Below the pieces are notes generated by a model. The model saw only the letters and a list, made by a program, of their open reading frames with translations. It did no database searches and had not been told where the DNA came from. This document shows positions 1 through 8,420 of a stretch of DNA of 9,017 nucleotides, one piece after another (position 1 is the stretch's first letter; the number at the start of each line of letters is the position of its first letter). A program made the position numbers and the translations under genes. This DNA is from Pseudomonadota bacterium. Its GTDB lineage: Bacteria > Pseudomonadota > Alphaproteobacteria > Caulobacterales > Aquidulcibacteraceae. The DNA lies in assembly GCA_023410295.1 (NCBI GenBank), contig JAEYPY010000211.1:1-9017 (forward strand). The letters are read 5' to 3'.

Positions 1-1411
<1,411 letters not shown>

Positions 1412-1420
1412 GGGCCCCGC

Positions 1421-2128
1421 TTAGTCGTTCAAAAGTGCAATGAATCTGGCGATGTTTTCGAACTCTGCGCGCTGTCTGTCCAGCCGCGCGGCGGCTTCTT
1501 CGTCGCGGCCCCAGGTTTCTTGGGCCCAGAGATCGTCGAGCGCGGCGGTGGCGAAAGCTTGCTCTGCGTCAAGGCGCCCATTGATGAGCGCGAAAGCGAC
1601 GAGCGCCGAGCCGGCGAGCCCCGCCGCTTGCACCAGCGCAGTGAGGCGGAAATCGTCGGCGGCGGCGGCGTGGGCGGCCAGCGTTTCGAGGCTCTCGCGC
1701 GGCACGGCCGCAGGCAGAACGCCGGTGACCACGGGGAGCATGATTCCAAGATCGCGCAAGCCAAAGCCGATCAGCGGATCCCAGAGCATGGATTGGCGCG
1801 CGACCAGGGGCGGCGGGCTTTCGGCGCGGTGGCAAACGAGATCGGTCTCGCCGAACTTGGCGATATACTGGATGAGATCGTCGCGGCGCTCCGGTGTGTG
1901 ATCGATGGCGGCGAAGGCAAGCTGTGTCAGCGGCATGGTCGCGGGGATGATGTGCTCGCCTTGTGCGCGCCATTCGGCGGCGATGGCTTCGGCGAGCGCG
2001 CGCGTGGGGGAATTGAACGGCTGGCCGTTCGGCGTGCGCAGGCGGCGCTCGTCCAGCATCACGCCGGTGCCGGCGCCGTCGTCGGCGGCGCGTGCGGTTT
2101 TGTAGAAGCGGCGGGCGGGCGAAGACAT
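1421..2128 (-). CDS. ATP12-family F1-ATPase assembly chaperone
   Basis: A 235-residue protein of the ATP12 family. In mitochondria these chaperones bind the F1 alpha subunit and help assemble the alpha3beta3 hexamer of ATP synthase; the alphaproteobacterial members are taken to do the same in the cytoplasm. Family hallmarks are RRFYKTA near the N-terminus (6-12), DERRLRTPNGQPF (26-38), the block AEWRAQGEHI through MPLTQLAFAAID (51-76), then TDLVCHRAESPPPL (95-108) and QSMLWDPLIGFG (112-123). A helical C-terminal half follows, with LDDLWAQETWGRDEEA around 197-212. The length is typical. The reading frame stays open far upstream, but residues before MSSPARR lie inside the TPR/oxygenase gene and do not match the family, so the ATG at 2128 was chosen. 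It sits 10 bases after the upstream stop and 9 bases before pccB. No strong Shine-Dalgarno sequence is visible, so translation may depend on the preceding gene. Confidence 0.92.
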   Translation of the reverse strand: MSSPARRFYKTARAADDGAGTGVMLDERRLRTPNGQPFNSPTRALAEAIAAEWRAQGEHIIPATMPLTQLAFAAIDHTPERRDDLIQYIAKFGETDLVCHRAESPPPLVARQSMLWDPLIGFGLRDLGIMLPVVTGVLPAAVPRESLETLAAHAAAADDFRLTALVQAAGLAGSALVAFALINGRLDAEQAFATAALDDLWAQETWGRDEEAAARLDRQRAEFENIARFIALLND

Positions 2129-2138
2129 GGGCGCGTTT

Positions 2139-3947
2139 CTACGCGGGCGCGACGTCGAAGGCGAGGCTGAGGCGCTCGGCGCCTTCGAATGGAACCGTGC
2201 CGTGCCACATGTAAGATGGGAAAAGCACCAGCGTGCCCGGCTTGGGGGCGATGAACTTTTCCGGCAGACACTTGGCGATGGGGCGATTGGGCTCGCCGAG
2301 CTTGAGCGCGCCGGCGTTGACGTCGCGCCGTTCCGCGCTTGGCAGCGTGGTGACGAAGTAAGCTGAGCTGATCCAGCCTCGGTCGTGCACGTGATTGGGC
2401 TGATAGCCTTCGTTGGTGAGGCGTACGGACCACATGCTGGCGAAACGGTAACGCTCGCTCTTGCGTGCTGCGACGGGATTTTCGCCTTCGAGCTTTGAGA
2501 TGTAGTCGCGCACCGCCTGCTCCACCGCGGCGCGGAAAGCGGTGATGTTGGGCTCATTGAGGGCCAGGAGATTGCGCGCAGTTTGCGAGCCGTGGTGCAG
2601 GTGTTGATCGAGCGGGTGCGCGTTCACCTTGTGCTGACGGCGCAGCACCTCGGCGAGCGCGGCGTTGAAATTCTCTGGCGTGAAGAAGCCGCGCGGCGCG
2701 GGGATTTCATAGGTGTGCACCAGGCGCTCGTAATCGTAGAGCGATTGGTACGCGGGCTCGCCAAGCACACGCAGCGCCAGCGCCTCGCAAGCAATGAGAT
2801 ATTGTTCGTGCGGATCGTCGGCGCGGAGTGCGCGGACGATGTTGAGCGCCTCATCGGCCTGGCCGGCGCGGATCAGGGTGGAGAGCAGATTACGCTTGGC
2901 GGCCCGAGAGTCGGGCGCAAGTTCGGCGACGCGGCGCAGCACTTTGAGCGCATCGCGCGGGCGCTCGAGTTCGTCGAGCAGCACACCGGCGGCGTTCAAG
3001 AAGCTCGGCGCATCCGGCGCGCGGCGCAGCGCTTCATCGACAATGCGCAGCGCTTTTTGCGGCTGGTGCGCGCGGTGGAGCGCATCGGCGCAAGCAAGCC
3101 GGAGCGCCAAATCGTCCGGACGGCGCGCAATCTCCGCTTCCATCAGCGCGGTCGCATTCTCGCCCTCGCCGCGCAGCGCGCGGATACGAGCGAGCGCCGA
3201 ATGGAGCGCGGCTGCGGCGGGATAGAGCTTGATCCCCTCCTCCAGCACCTTCTCCGCATCCTGCTTTTTGTCGGCCGCATAGAGTGCGCGGGCGAAGTTG
3301 AGCGCGAGTTCGACGCTGTCGAGCTTGGCGGCGGCGAGATTGGCGTAGATTGCGAGCGCCTCTCGCGCGCGGCCGACACGGTCGAGCGCGGTGGCGTGAT
3401 TGAGCTGCAGGCCGCGGGTATTGGGCGCAAGCTTCAGCGCTTCGGCGGCGGCGGTGAGCGCGTCTTCGTCGCGGCCCTGGGCGCGGTGCACCTGGGAAAG
3501 CAACGTCCACGCTTCGGGGCCCGGGTGCGCGGCGATATAGGCACGCGCCTCGGCTTCGGCGGCGGTGAGATCGCCGACAGCCATCAGGCAGTGGGCGATG
3601 TTGACGCGCGTGGCCTGCGCTTGCGGGGTCAACGCCAGGGCGGCGCGATAGACGCGCAGCGCTTCTTCATACTTGCCGCGGGCCTGCAGCACGACGCCGA
3701 GATCGTTGTAATAGCCGCCTTCATTGAACGAGTACGCGATGGCGCTGCGGAAATAGCGTTCGGCGTCGTCGAGCTTGTTCTGCGCCTTGGCGATGAGCCC
3801 CATGAGATGCAGCGACGGCGCGTCGGTGGCGAGCTTTGGCAGCGCCGCCTTCAGCACCTGCTCGGCGCCGATCACATCCCCTTTGCCGAACAGTTCGCGG
3901 CTGGCGTTGGCGAGCGCAGCAGCTTCCGGCGGCGGCTGTGGCTTCAT
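2139..3947 (-). CDS. TPR-repeat protein with C-terminal 2OG-Fe(II) oxygenase-like domain
   Basis: A 602-residue two-part protein. Residues about 10-380 are a run of roughly ten 34-residue helical hairpins with TPR signature spacing, for example NDLGVVLQARGKYEEALRVY near 81-100 and ALKVLRRVAELAPDS near 333-347. Residues about 410-602 resemble the putative 2OG-Fe(II) oxygenase family Pfam 2OG-FeII_Oxy_5. NHVHDRGWISSAYFV (518-532) supplies the proximal metal ligands (H519 with H521 or D522). PGTLVLFPSYMWHGTVPF (570-587) supplies the distal His582. R592 in ERLSLAF is placed to bind the 2-oxoglutarate carboxylate. The expected activity is oxidation, probably hydroxylation, of a substrate chosen by the TPR scaffold; the substrate is unknown. 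There is no signal peptide, so it is probably cytoplasmic. Its ATG overlaps the rluC stop in ATGA, and ATP12 follows 10 bases later. The fold call is firm; activity is inferred from motifs only. Confidence 0.88.
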   Translation of the reverse strand: MKPQPPPEAAALANASRELFGKGDVIGAEQVLKAALPKLATDAPSLHLMGLIAKAQNKLDDAERYFRSAIAYSFNEGGYYNDLGVVLQARGKYEEALRVYRAALALTPQAQATRVNIAHCLMAVGDLTAAEAEARAYIAAHPGPEAWTLLSQVHRAQGRDEDALTAAAEALKLAPNTRGLQLNHATALDRVGRAREALAIYANLAAAKLDSVELALNFARALYAADKKQDAEKVLEEGIKLYPAAAALHSALARIRALRGEGENATALMEAEIARRPDDLALRLACADALHRAHQPQKALRIVDEALRRAPDAPSFLNAAGVLLDELERPRDALKVLRRVAELAPDSRAAKRNLLSTLIRAGQADEALNIVRALRADDPHEQYLIACEALALRVLGEPAYQSLYDYERLVHTYEIPAPRGFFTPENFNAALAEVLRRQHKVNAHPLDQHLHHGSQTARNLLALNEPNITAFRAAVEQAVRDYISKLEGENPVAARKSERYRFASMWSVRLTNEGYQPNHVHDRGWISSAYFVTTLPSAERRDVNAGALKLGEPNRPIAKCLPEKFIAPKPGTLVLFPSYMWHGTVPFEGAERLSLAFDVAPA

Positions 3948-4936
3948 CGCCCGCCTTCGAACGGTTCGAACGGATTGCGCGCTTCGCGCTCGTCAAAGCC
4001 CAAGAGATCGAAGGCGGCGCGCATGTGCGGCGGCAGCGGCGCGATGACTTTGAGTTCGCCGCCGGATGGATGCGGCAGGCGGATCGCGCGTGCGTGCAGG
4101 TGGAGCTGACGCTGCAGATCGTTGGGAGTCGGGCGATCGCACTTATACTTGGGATCGCCGGCGATGGCGTGGCCGAACTCGGCCATGTGAAAGCGCAGCT
4201 GGTGGGTGCGGCCGGTAACGGGACGGAGCGCGACCCAGGCGGCGCTCTGCGCGGCTTCGGAGATGACGGCGTATTGTGTGACGGCATGCGCCGCGCCCTC
4301 GTCACGTTGTTCCGCCGAGACCATCATCTCACGGTCGGCGTCGCGCGGGCCGGGCGCCTTGCGCATCCAGGAGCGCAGCTCGCCTACGGATGGCCGCGGC
4401 GCGCCGGTGACGATAGCCCAGTATATCTTATCGGTGTCGCGGTCGCGGAAGGCTTCGCCGAGCGCTGCAGCGGCGCGCGGGTGGCGCGCGAGCACGAGAC
4501 AGCCCGAGGTGTCGCGATCGAGACGATGCACCAGCTTAGGACGTTTTTCAGCGTCGAAGATAAGGCCATCCAGCAGACCATCGACATGGCGCGGCGTGTT
4601 GGTGCCGCCCTGTACGGCGAGACCCGCCGGCTTGTTGAGTACGATGACGTCGTCGTCGCGATGGATGACGAGCGAGCGGATGTAGTCGGCGTCCTTCGGA
4701 CTGATGCCGGCCGGCAAGCGCGGCGCAGCATCCGGTAATGGCGGAATGCGCACGAGTTGGCCCGGCGAGACGCGGTCGGAGGCTTTGACGCGCGCGCCAT
4801 CGACGCGCACCTGGCCGGTGCGAATGAGCTTTTCCACCTGGCCTTGCGTCAGATGCGGATAGCGGCGGCGCAGCCAGCGATCGATGCGCGCAACGCCATC
4901 GTCCTTATCGACTTCGACGGTTTCGACCGTCTTCAT
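3944..4936 (-). CDS. rluC: RluC-type 23S rRNA pseudouridine synthase with S4 domain
   Basis: A 330-residue RluA-superfamily pseudouridine synthase, which isomerises uridines in RNA. RluC acts on three sites in 23S rRNA (955, 2504 and 2580 in E. coli numbering). Domain order: an S4 RNA-binding domain at about 14-70 (ARIDRWLRRRYPHLTQGQVE onward), a short linker, then the catalytic domain. This contains VLNKPAGLAVQGG, the catalytic motif HRLDRDTSG (137-145, nucleophile D140), and TGRTHQLRFH (241-250). An in-frame ATG lies ten codons upstream at 4966. The ATG at 4936 is preferred because it overlaps the crcB stop as ATGA and leaves MKTVETVEVDKDDG, a normal N-terminus for the family. The downstream junction is also ATGA. 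The exact target uridines cannot be read from sequence, and RluD-like specificity is less likely. A shorter paralogue lies three genes upstream, at 5834-6568. Confidence 0.9.
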   Translation of the reverse strand: MKTVETVEVDKDDGVARIDRWLRRRYPHLTQGQVEKLIRTGQVRVDGARVKASDRVSPGQLVRIPPLPDAAPRLPAGISPKDADYIRSLVIHRDDDVIVLNKPAGLAVQGGTNTPRHVDGLLDGLIFDAEKRPKLVHRLDRDTSGCLVLARHPRAAAALGEAFRDRDTDKIYWAIVTGAPRPSVGELRSWMRKAPGPRDADREMMVSAEQRDEGAAHAVTQYAVISEAAQSAAWVALRPVTGRTHQLRFHMAEFGHAIAGDPKYKCDRPTPNDLQRQLHLHARAIRLPHPSGGELKVIAPLPPHMRAAFDLLGFDEREARNPFEPFEGGR

Positions 4937-5292
4937 ATCCGCCCCAAATTCAAACCCAGCCAGCACGCGCCGACGCTGAGGATCAGCGAAGCAGCGGCGT
5001 AGAGCATGGCAAGGCCGGGTTGATGCTCCATGAGGCGCACCGTCTCCAGCGAAAACGCCGAAAAGGTGGTGAAGCCGCCCAGGAGGCCAACGCCCAGCAG
5101 GAGTCGAGCGCTCTCCTGCTCAGGGCCCACGCGCGCGGCGAGGAAACCCATGGCGAGGCCGCCAACGATGTTGACGGCGAGCGTCCCCCACGGAAAGGCA
5201 AGGCCCAGCCAGCGCGCAGCGGCAAAGCCAACGCCGTAGCGCGCGACCGATCCAACCGCTCCCCCGAGCGCAACCAGCAGCACCTGCATCAT
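4933..5292 (-). CDS. crcB: Fluoride ion channel CrcB/Fluc
   Basis: A 119-residue inner-membrane protein with four hydrophobic segments (about 3-27, 34-54, 63-88 and 93-116), the normal size and topology for single-domain Fluc channels. These work as antiparallel dual-topology dimers that export fluoride. Family motifs are GGAVGSVARY (10-19, with R18), PWGTLAVNIVGG (34-45, with N41) and GLLGGFTTFSAFSLE (69-83). F77 and F80 match the paired phenylalanines of the pore, and N41 the conserved asparagine. The gene begins with ATGATG directly after the lipoprotein TAG, so either ATG could be used; the first is given here. Its TGA overlaps the rluC ATG. No fluoride riboswitch is visible just upstream, where the lipoprotein gene lies, so it is probably expressed with the operon rather than induced by fluoride at this point. 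A single copy implies a homodimer, unless another crcB exists elsewhere. Confidence 0.95.
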   Translation of the reverse strand: MMQVLLVALGGAVGSVARYGVGFAAARWLGLAFPWGTLAVNIVGGLAMGFLAARVGPEQESARLLLGVGLLGGFTTFSAFSLETVRLMEHQPGLAMLYAAASLILSVGACWLGLNLGRI

Positions 5293-5796
5293 CTACGGCG
5301 TGAGCCGTGCGCGGATGCTGGTGGCGACGGCGCGGGCGTTGTAGGCGTCGGGGCTATCGGGCTGCGGCCCCTGCCCGAGCCGAATCTCAAGCGTCGCAGC
5401 GCGTGCGGTCAAGCCGCCGCCGCCGCCAAGCGGAACGCTCACGCCGACGCTGCCGCCAACGCCGCTGCGTCCGCCCCAACAACCGCCGCCGATGCCGACG
5501 CCGACGCTCGGGCCGGAGCGGCCGCGGCTCTCGCCGTCGAACGTGCGCCGATCGACCCAGAACCAGTCGGCGCCGCGTTCGAGCGCGATGTCGGCCGCGC
5601 GCAACAGCGCATAGTCGTGCAGCAGCGTCTGATCGGCGCCGGACGGTGCGCGATAGGTGACGAAGTAGCGGTTGTTCTCGATCTGGGTTTCGGAATAGCC
5701 GACGCCGCCGGGCTGAGCGGCGGGCGTGTAGGTTGGCGTGGTGGCGCAGGCGGCGAGCGCCGTGAGCGCGAGCGCAAGGGCAAAAGCTTTGATCAT
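5293..5796 (-). CDS. Glycine-rich lipoprotein resembling the CC0125/CC1285 family
   Basis: A 167-residue predicted lipoprotein of unknown function. The N-terminus MIKAFALALALTALAAC is a short basic-hydrophobic signal ending in the lipobox LAAC (14-17), so C17 should be lipidated after cleavage by signal peptidase II. The mature part has YSETQIENNRYFVTYR (34-49), then LLRAADIALERGADWFWV (65-82). This pattern of 'GYSE, NRY, RAAE, G-x-DWF' resembles the alphaproteobacterial CC0125/CC1285 lipoproteins, recognised here from memory. Residues about 97-128 are strongly glycine/serine/valine-rich and may be flexible. The C-terminus has ATLEIRLGQG and NARAVATSIRARL. An in-frame ATG pair at 5832/5829 would add MMRARDDERTAS, whose acidic residues would spoil the signal peptide, so 5796 is preferred. 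Its TAG abuts the crcB ATG with no spacer. With no aspartate after C17, outer-membrane sorting is expected, although that rule is weaker outside enterobacteria. Confidence 0.8.
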   Translation of the reverse strand: MIKAFALALALTALAACATTPTYTPAAQPGGVGYSETQIENNRYFVTYRAPSGADQTLLHDYALLRAADIALERGADWFWVDRRTFDGESRGRSGPSVGVGIGGGCWGGRSGVGGSVGVSVPLGGGGGLTARAATLEIRLGQGPQPDSPDAYNARAVATSIRARLTP

Positions 5797-5833
5797 TGAA
5801 GCGGTCCGTTCATCATCCCTCGCCCGCATCATA

Positions 5834-6568
5834 TCAAGTTTCGGCGGGCGTGGGGGTTTCAAGGCCGAGTGATTGCTGCACCGAGACGAACCCTGGCGGG
5901 GACGACGCGGCGAAGGTGCGCCGGCCCCCTGCCGGATGCGGGATGTTGAGCGCGGCGGCATGGAGCATGAGCGAGGCAACGGGGGTACCGGCGAGGTTGA
6001 AAAGCCCGCCATACTTGCCGTCGCCAGCTATGGGCCGGCCGATGGCTGCCAGATGGGCGCGAAGCTGGTGCATGCGGCCGGTTTCGGGGCTGAGTTCGAG
6101 CAGTGCGGCGGTGGATGTGGCCCAGAGCGTGCGGTAGCGCGTGAGCGCCTGCTGGCCATCGGGCCCAGGCTCCATGATGTCGAGCCCGCGGCGCGAGGAT
6201 TTTTTGAGTGGCAGGTCGATCTTACCTTCTCGCGGCTCAGGCGCGCCGCCGCAGACGATGGCGAGATAGGTCTTGTTGGCGTCGCGTCCGGCGAAGGCTT
6301 CGGACAAGAACGCGGCGGCGGGCTTGGTGCGCGCGACGACGATGATTCCAGAGGTCTCACGATCGAGCCGGTGCACGAGGCGTGGGCGCTTGCCGTTGGA
6401 TTTGGCGAAGGCGGCGAGGAGATGTTCAAGGCTGCGCGTGACGCCCGAGCCGCCTTGCACTGGCAAACCCGCGGGCTTGTTGAAGACAAGGATGTACGCG
6501 TCCTCGTGGATGAGGAGCGAGCGGATGTAGGCGGAGTCCTCCGGGCTGATCGCGGGTTCGTGCTTCAC
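5834..6568 (-). CDS. RluA-family pseudouridine synthase lacking the S4 domain
   Basis: A 244-residue RNA pseudouridine synthase with only the catalytic domain. The motifs are intact: VFNKPAGLPVQGG (28-40), HRLDRETSG (66-74, nucleophile D69) and TGRMHQLRAH (163-172). There is no S4 RNA-binding domain. The protein starts at AISPEDSAYIRSLLIH, which corresponds to the segment just after the S4 domain in the RluC-type paralogue of the same operon (ISPKDADYIRSLVIH). The size is close to that of S4-less RluA or TruC, whose targets are 23S/tRNA and tRNA position 65 respectively; its own target cannot be assigned. The start is GTG (6566-6568), which forms a GTGA overlap with the stop of the HemG-like gene. 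Starting at GTG rather than an upstream codon is supported by that overlap and by the homology beginning immediately. It stops 37 bases before the lipoprotein gene. Confidence 0.88.
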   Translation of the reverse strand: MKHEPAISPEDSAYIRSLLIHEDAYILVFNKPAGLPVQGGSGVTRSLEHLLAAFAKSNGKRPRLVHRLDRETSGIIVVARTKPAAAFLSEAFAGRDANKTYLAIVCGGAPEPREGKIDLPLKKSSRRGLDIMEPGPDGQQALTRYRTLWATSTAALLELSPETGRMHQLRAHLAAIGRPIAGDGKYGGLFNLAGTPVASLMLHAAALNIPHPAGGRRTFAASSPPGFVSVQQSLGLETPTPAET

Positions 6569-7113
6569 GCGCGTGCCAATTTTTCGCCGAAGGCATCAGC
6601 AAACGAAGCAAGCTTATCCCAGTCGGTCATTTCCCAGTCGCGGCTTGTGTCGACCGGGGCGCCGCGCTCGTTTGCGATGCGCTTCATCACCATGCGCTTG
6701 AAGAAATCGTACTGCGTATAGCGGAAGGCGCCGGCGACATGTTCGATGTGTTGCGGGCGCCACTCGGCTTGCGTGAAGAATTCATCGAGACACTTTTCAA
6801 GCCCGCGCCAATCATCGGCGTCGCTTCCAGCGGCGGAGAGCGAGACGCTGAGGAAGGCGTTGGGCTTGCCCGCGATGGCGGCCACGTTGTCGTGAACCAG
6901 GCGCACGACTGACTTCTGGAAGCCGCCAACGTGCAGCGAGGCCGCGACGATTGCTGCGTCGAATGCTGGTAGCGCGGCGCTCGTTTCGGCGTCAGCGGCG
7001 TCGATCAGGGTCGCTTCGAGCCCCTTGGTCTTGAGACGATCGGCCACGGCCGCGCAGATCTTGCGCGTTTGGCCCTCGTGCGTGCCGTAGATGATGAGGA
7101 CGCGCTTGCTCAT
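6565..7113 (-). CDS. HemG-like flavodoxin (possible protoporphyrinogen dehydrogenase)
   Basis: A 182-residue flavodoxin-fold protein most like HemG, the FMN enzyme that oxidises protoporphyrinogen IX to protoporphyrin IX with quinone as acceptor. Visible features: the first beta strand and FMN-phosphate loop VLIIYGTHEGQTRKI (5-19); the HemG-like strand AAIVAASLHVGGFQ (53-66); and a C-terminal block not found in ordinary flavodoxins, WRP (118-120), VAGAFRYTQYDFF (126-138), VMKRI, a DT pair (155-156) and TDWDKLASFA (163-172). These match the E. coli HemG order WRP, AGALRY, MIK, DT, TDW as I remember it. The length is close to the 181 residues of E. coli HemG, so the HemG insertion loop seems to be present. 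Most alphaproteobacteria use HemJ for this step, so the true substrate is uncertain and no symbol is given. It overlaps the rarA stop (ATGA) and the downstream synthase (GTGA). Confidence 0.8.
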   Translation of the reverse strand: MSKRVLIIYGTHEGQTRKICAAVADRLKTKGLEATLIDAADAETSAALPAFDAAIVAASLHVGGFQKSVVRLVHDNVAAIAGKPNAFLSVSLSAAGSDADDWRGLEKCLDEFFTQAEWRPQHIEHVAGAFRYTQYDFFKRMVMKRIANERGAPVDTSRDWEMTDWDKLASFADAFGEKLARA

Positions 7114-8420
7114 GGCTCGCCTTTGCGTTCGGCGCGGAGCTTGGCCCAGTGTTCGAGCCGTTCCTTGATGACGCCTTCGCGGCCGCGGCCTTCGGGGGCG
7201 TAGAATTGGCGGCGCGGCATGTCATCGGGGAAGTAGTGCTGGCCCGAGAAGCCTTCTGCGGCATCGTGGTCGTAGGCGTAGCCGCCGCCGTAACCGAGTT
7301 CTTTCATGAGCTTGGTCGGCGCGTTGCGGATGTGCATAGGCGGGCCGAGCGCGCCGGTCTCCCGTGCGGCCTGGCGCGCCGCTTTCCAGGCAGTGTAGGC
7401 GGCATTGGATTTTGGCGCGGTGGCGAGGTGGATCACGGCTTGCGCCAAGTGCAGCTCTGCTTCCGGCGGACCGATGAAGTGCACCGCGTCCTTGGCGGCG
7501 TTGCAGATGAGGAGCGCGGTGGGATCGGCGAGCCCCACGTCCTCGGCCGCAGCGCGCACAAGACGGCGCGCGATAAACAGCAAATCCTCGCCGCCATCGA
7601 TCATGCGCGCGAGCCAATAAAGCGCGGCGTCTGGATCGGATCCCCGTATGGATTTGTGCAGCGCGGAGATGAGATTGTAATGCTGTTCGCGGTCCTTGTC
7701 GTACGCGGGCGCGCGCTTCTGCAGGAGCTCGCCAAGCGCCTTGGCGTCGAGCGGCTGCTTAAGATCGAGCGCGAACAATTCTTCGCTGAGCGTTAAGAGA
7801 TAGCGCCCGTCGCCATCGGCCAGGTTGGTGAGGGCGATGCGAGCTTCGTCCGTGAGCGGCAGCTTCTTGCCAAGCAGCGCTTCGGCGCGCTGCAGCAATT
7901 GATCGAGTGCAGCGTCGTCGAGGCGCATTAGCACGAACACTTGCGCGCGAGAGAGAAGCGCCGCGTTGATCTCGAAGCTTGGGTTTTCGGTGGTGGCGCC
8001 GACGAGCGTGACGACGCCCTGCTCCACGTATGGCAAAAAGCCGTCCTGTTGGGCGCGGTTGAAGCGATGTATTTCGTCGACGAACAGCAGCGTCGCCTTG
8101 CCCGATGCGCGGCGGCCGCGCGCGGTTTCGAACGCCTTCTTCAGATCGGCGACGCCGGAGAAGACAGCGCTGATCTGCTGGAACTCGTGGCCGGTCTCTT
8201 CCGCCAGCAACCGTGCGATCGTCGTTTTTCCCACGCCGGGCGGGCCCCAGAGGATCATCGAGGAAAGCCTCTTCTGCGCCACCATGCGCCCGATCGGACC
8301 TTCTGGTTTCAGCAGGTGATCCTGGCCAACGACCTCATCGAGTTTCTTCGGCCGCAGCCGTTCGGCCAGCGGCGTGGGCGCGCCCTGGTCGAGGCCTGCG
8401 GCTGCAAAGAGATCGCTCAT
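7110..8420 (-). CDS. rarA: Replication-associated recombination protein A (AAA+ ATPase)
   Basis: A 436-residue AAA+ ATPase of the RarA/MgsA/WRNIP1 family, which acts at stalled replication forks and single-strand gaps as a homotetramer related to clamp-loader subunits. The N-terminus, PLAERLRPKKLDEVVGQDHL (17-36), is the typical family entry. Walker A is GPPGVGKTT (59-67), Walker B is LLFVDEIHRF (111-120), and GATTENPSFEINAALLSRA (141-159) carries the sensor-1 region and the probable arginine finger R158. A helical lid follows. The C-terminal MgsA domain includes PPMHIRNAPTKLMKELGYG (360-378) and GFSGQHYFPD near 390-399. The length matches the usual 430-450. The ATG at 8420 is 34 bases from the divergent VOC gene and has no evident Shine-Dalgarno sequence. 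It is the first gene of the proposed operon and its TGA overlaps the HemG-like start. Confidence 0.96.
   Translation of the reverse strand: MSDLFAAAGLDQGAPTPLAERLRPKKLDEVVGQDHLLKPEGPIGRMVAQKRLSSMILWGPPGVGKTTIARLLAEETGHEFQQISAVFSGVADLKKAFETARGRRASGKATLLFVDEIHRFNRAQQDGFLPYVEQGVVTLVGATTENPSFEINAALLSRAQVFVLMRLDDAALDQLLQRAEALLGKKLPLTDEARIALTNLADGDGRYLLTLSEELFALDLKQPLDAKALGELLQKRAPAYDKDREQHYNLISALHKSIRGSDPDAALYWLARMIDGGEDLLFIARRLVRAAAEDVGLADPTALLICNAAKDAVHFIGPPEAELHLAQAVIHLATAPKSNAAYTAWKAARQAARETGALGPPMHIRNAPTKLMKELGYGGGYAYDHDAAEGFSGQHYFPDDMPRRQFYAPEGRGREGVIKERLEHWAKLRAERKGEP

Noticed and set aside
1421..2557. Extended 378-codon version of the ATP12 gene
   Set aside because: The first 143 residues overlap the oxygenase gene in another frame and are compositionally biased. 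ATP12 similarity begins at RRFYKTA, just after the ATG at 2128.
2583..4109. Plus-strand open frame of 508 codons
   Set aside because: It lies antisense to the TPR/oxygenase gene and the end of rluC. Its translation is rich in R, G, E and A with no recognisable domain, as expected for an antisense frame in high-GC DNA.
4937..4966. Ten-codon N-terminal extension of rluC
   Set aside because: It would overlap crcB deeply and adds MLAGFEFGAD, which has no family counterpart. The ATGA overlap at 4933-4936 favours the inner start.
5400..5530. Triplet-repeat tract rich in GCC
   Set aside because: It is explained by codons for the glycine-rich segment of the lipoprotein and is irregular at the DNA level.
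5020..5799. Plus-strand open frame of 259 codons with alanine-rich repeats
   Set aside because: It is the complement of crcB and the glycine-rich lipoprotein; the alanine runs mirror the lipoprotein's glycine codons.
5293..5833. Possible fluoride riboswitch upstream of crcB
   Set aside because: The region before crcB is coding sequence for the lipoprotein, and the 37-base gap before that gene is too short. I saw no riboswitch-like pseudoknot.
5293..6012. Extended 239-codon version of the lipoprotein gene
   Set aside because: The extension lies inside the second pseudouridine synthase, and the lipoprotein signal peptide begins cleanly at the ATG at 5796.
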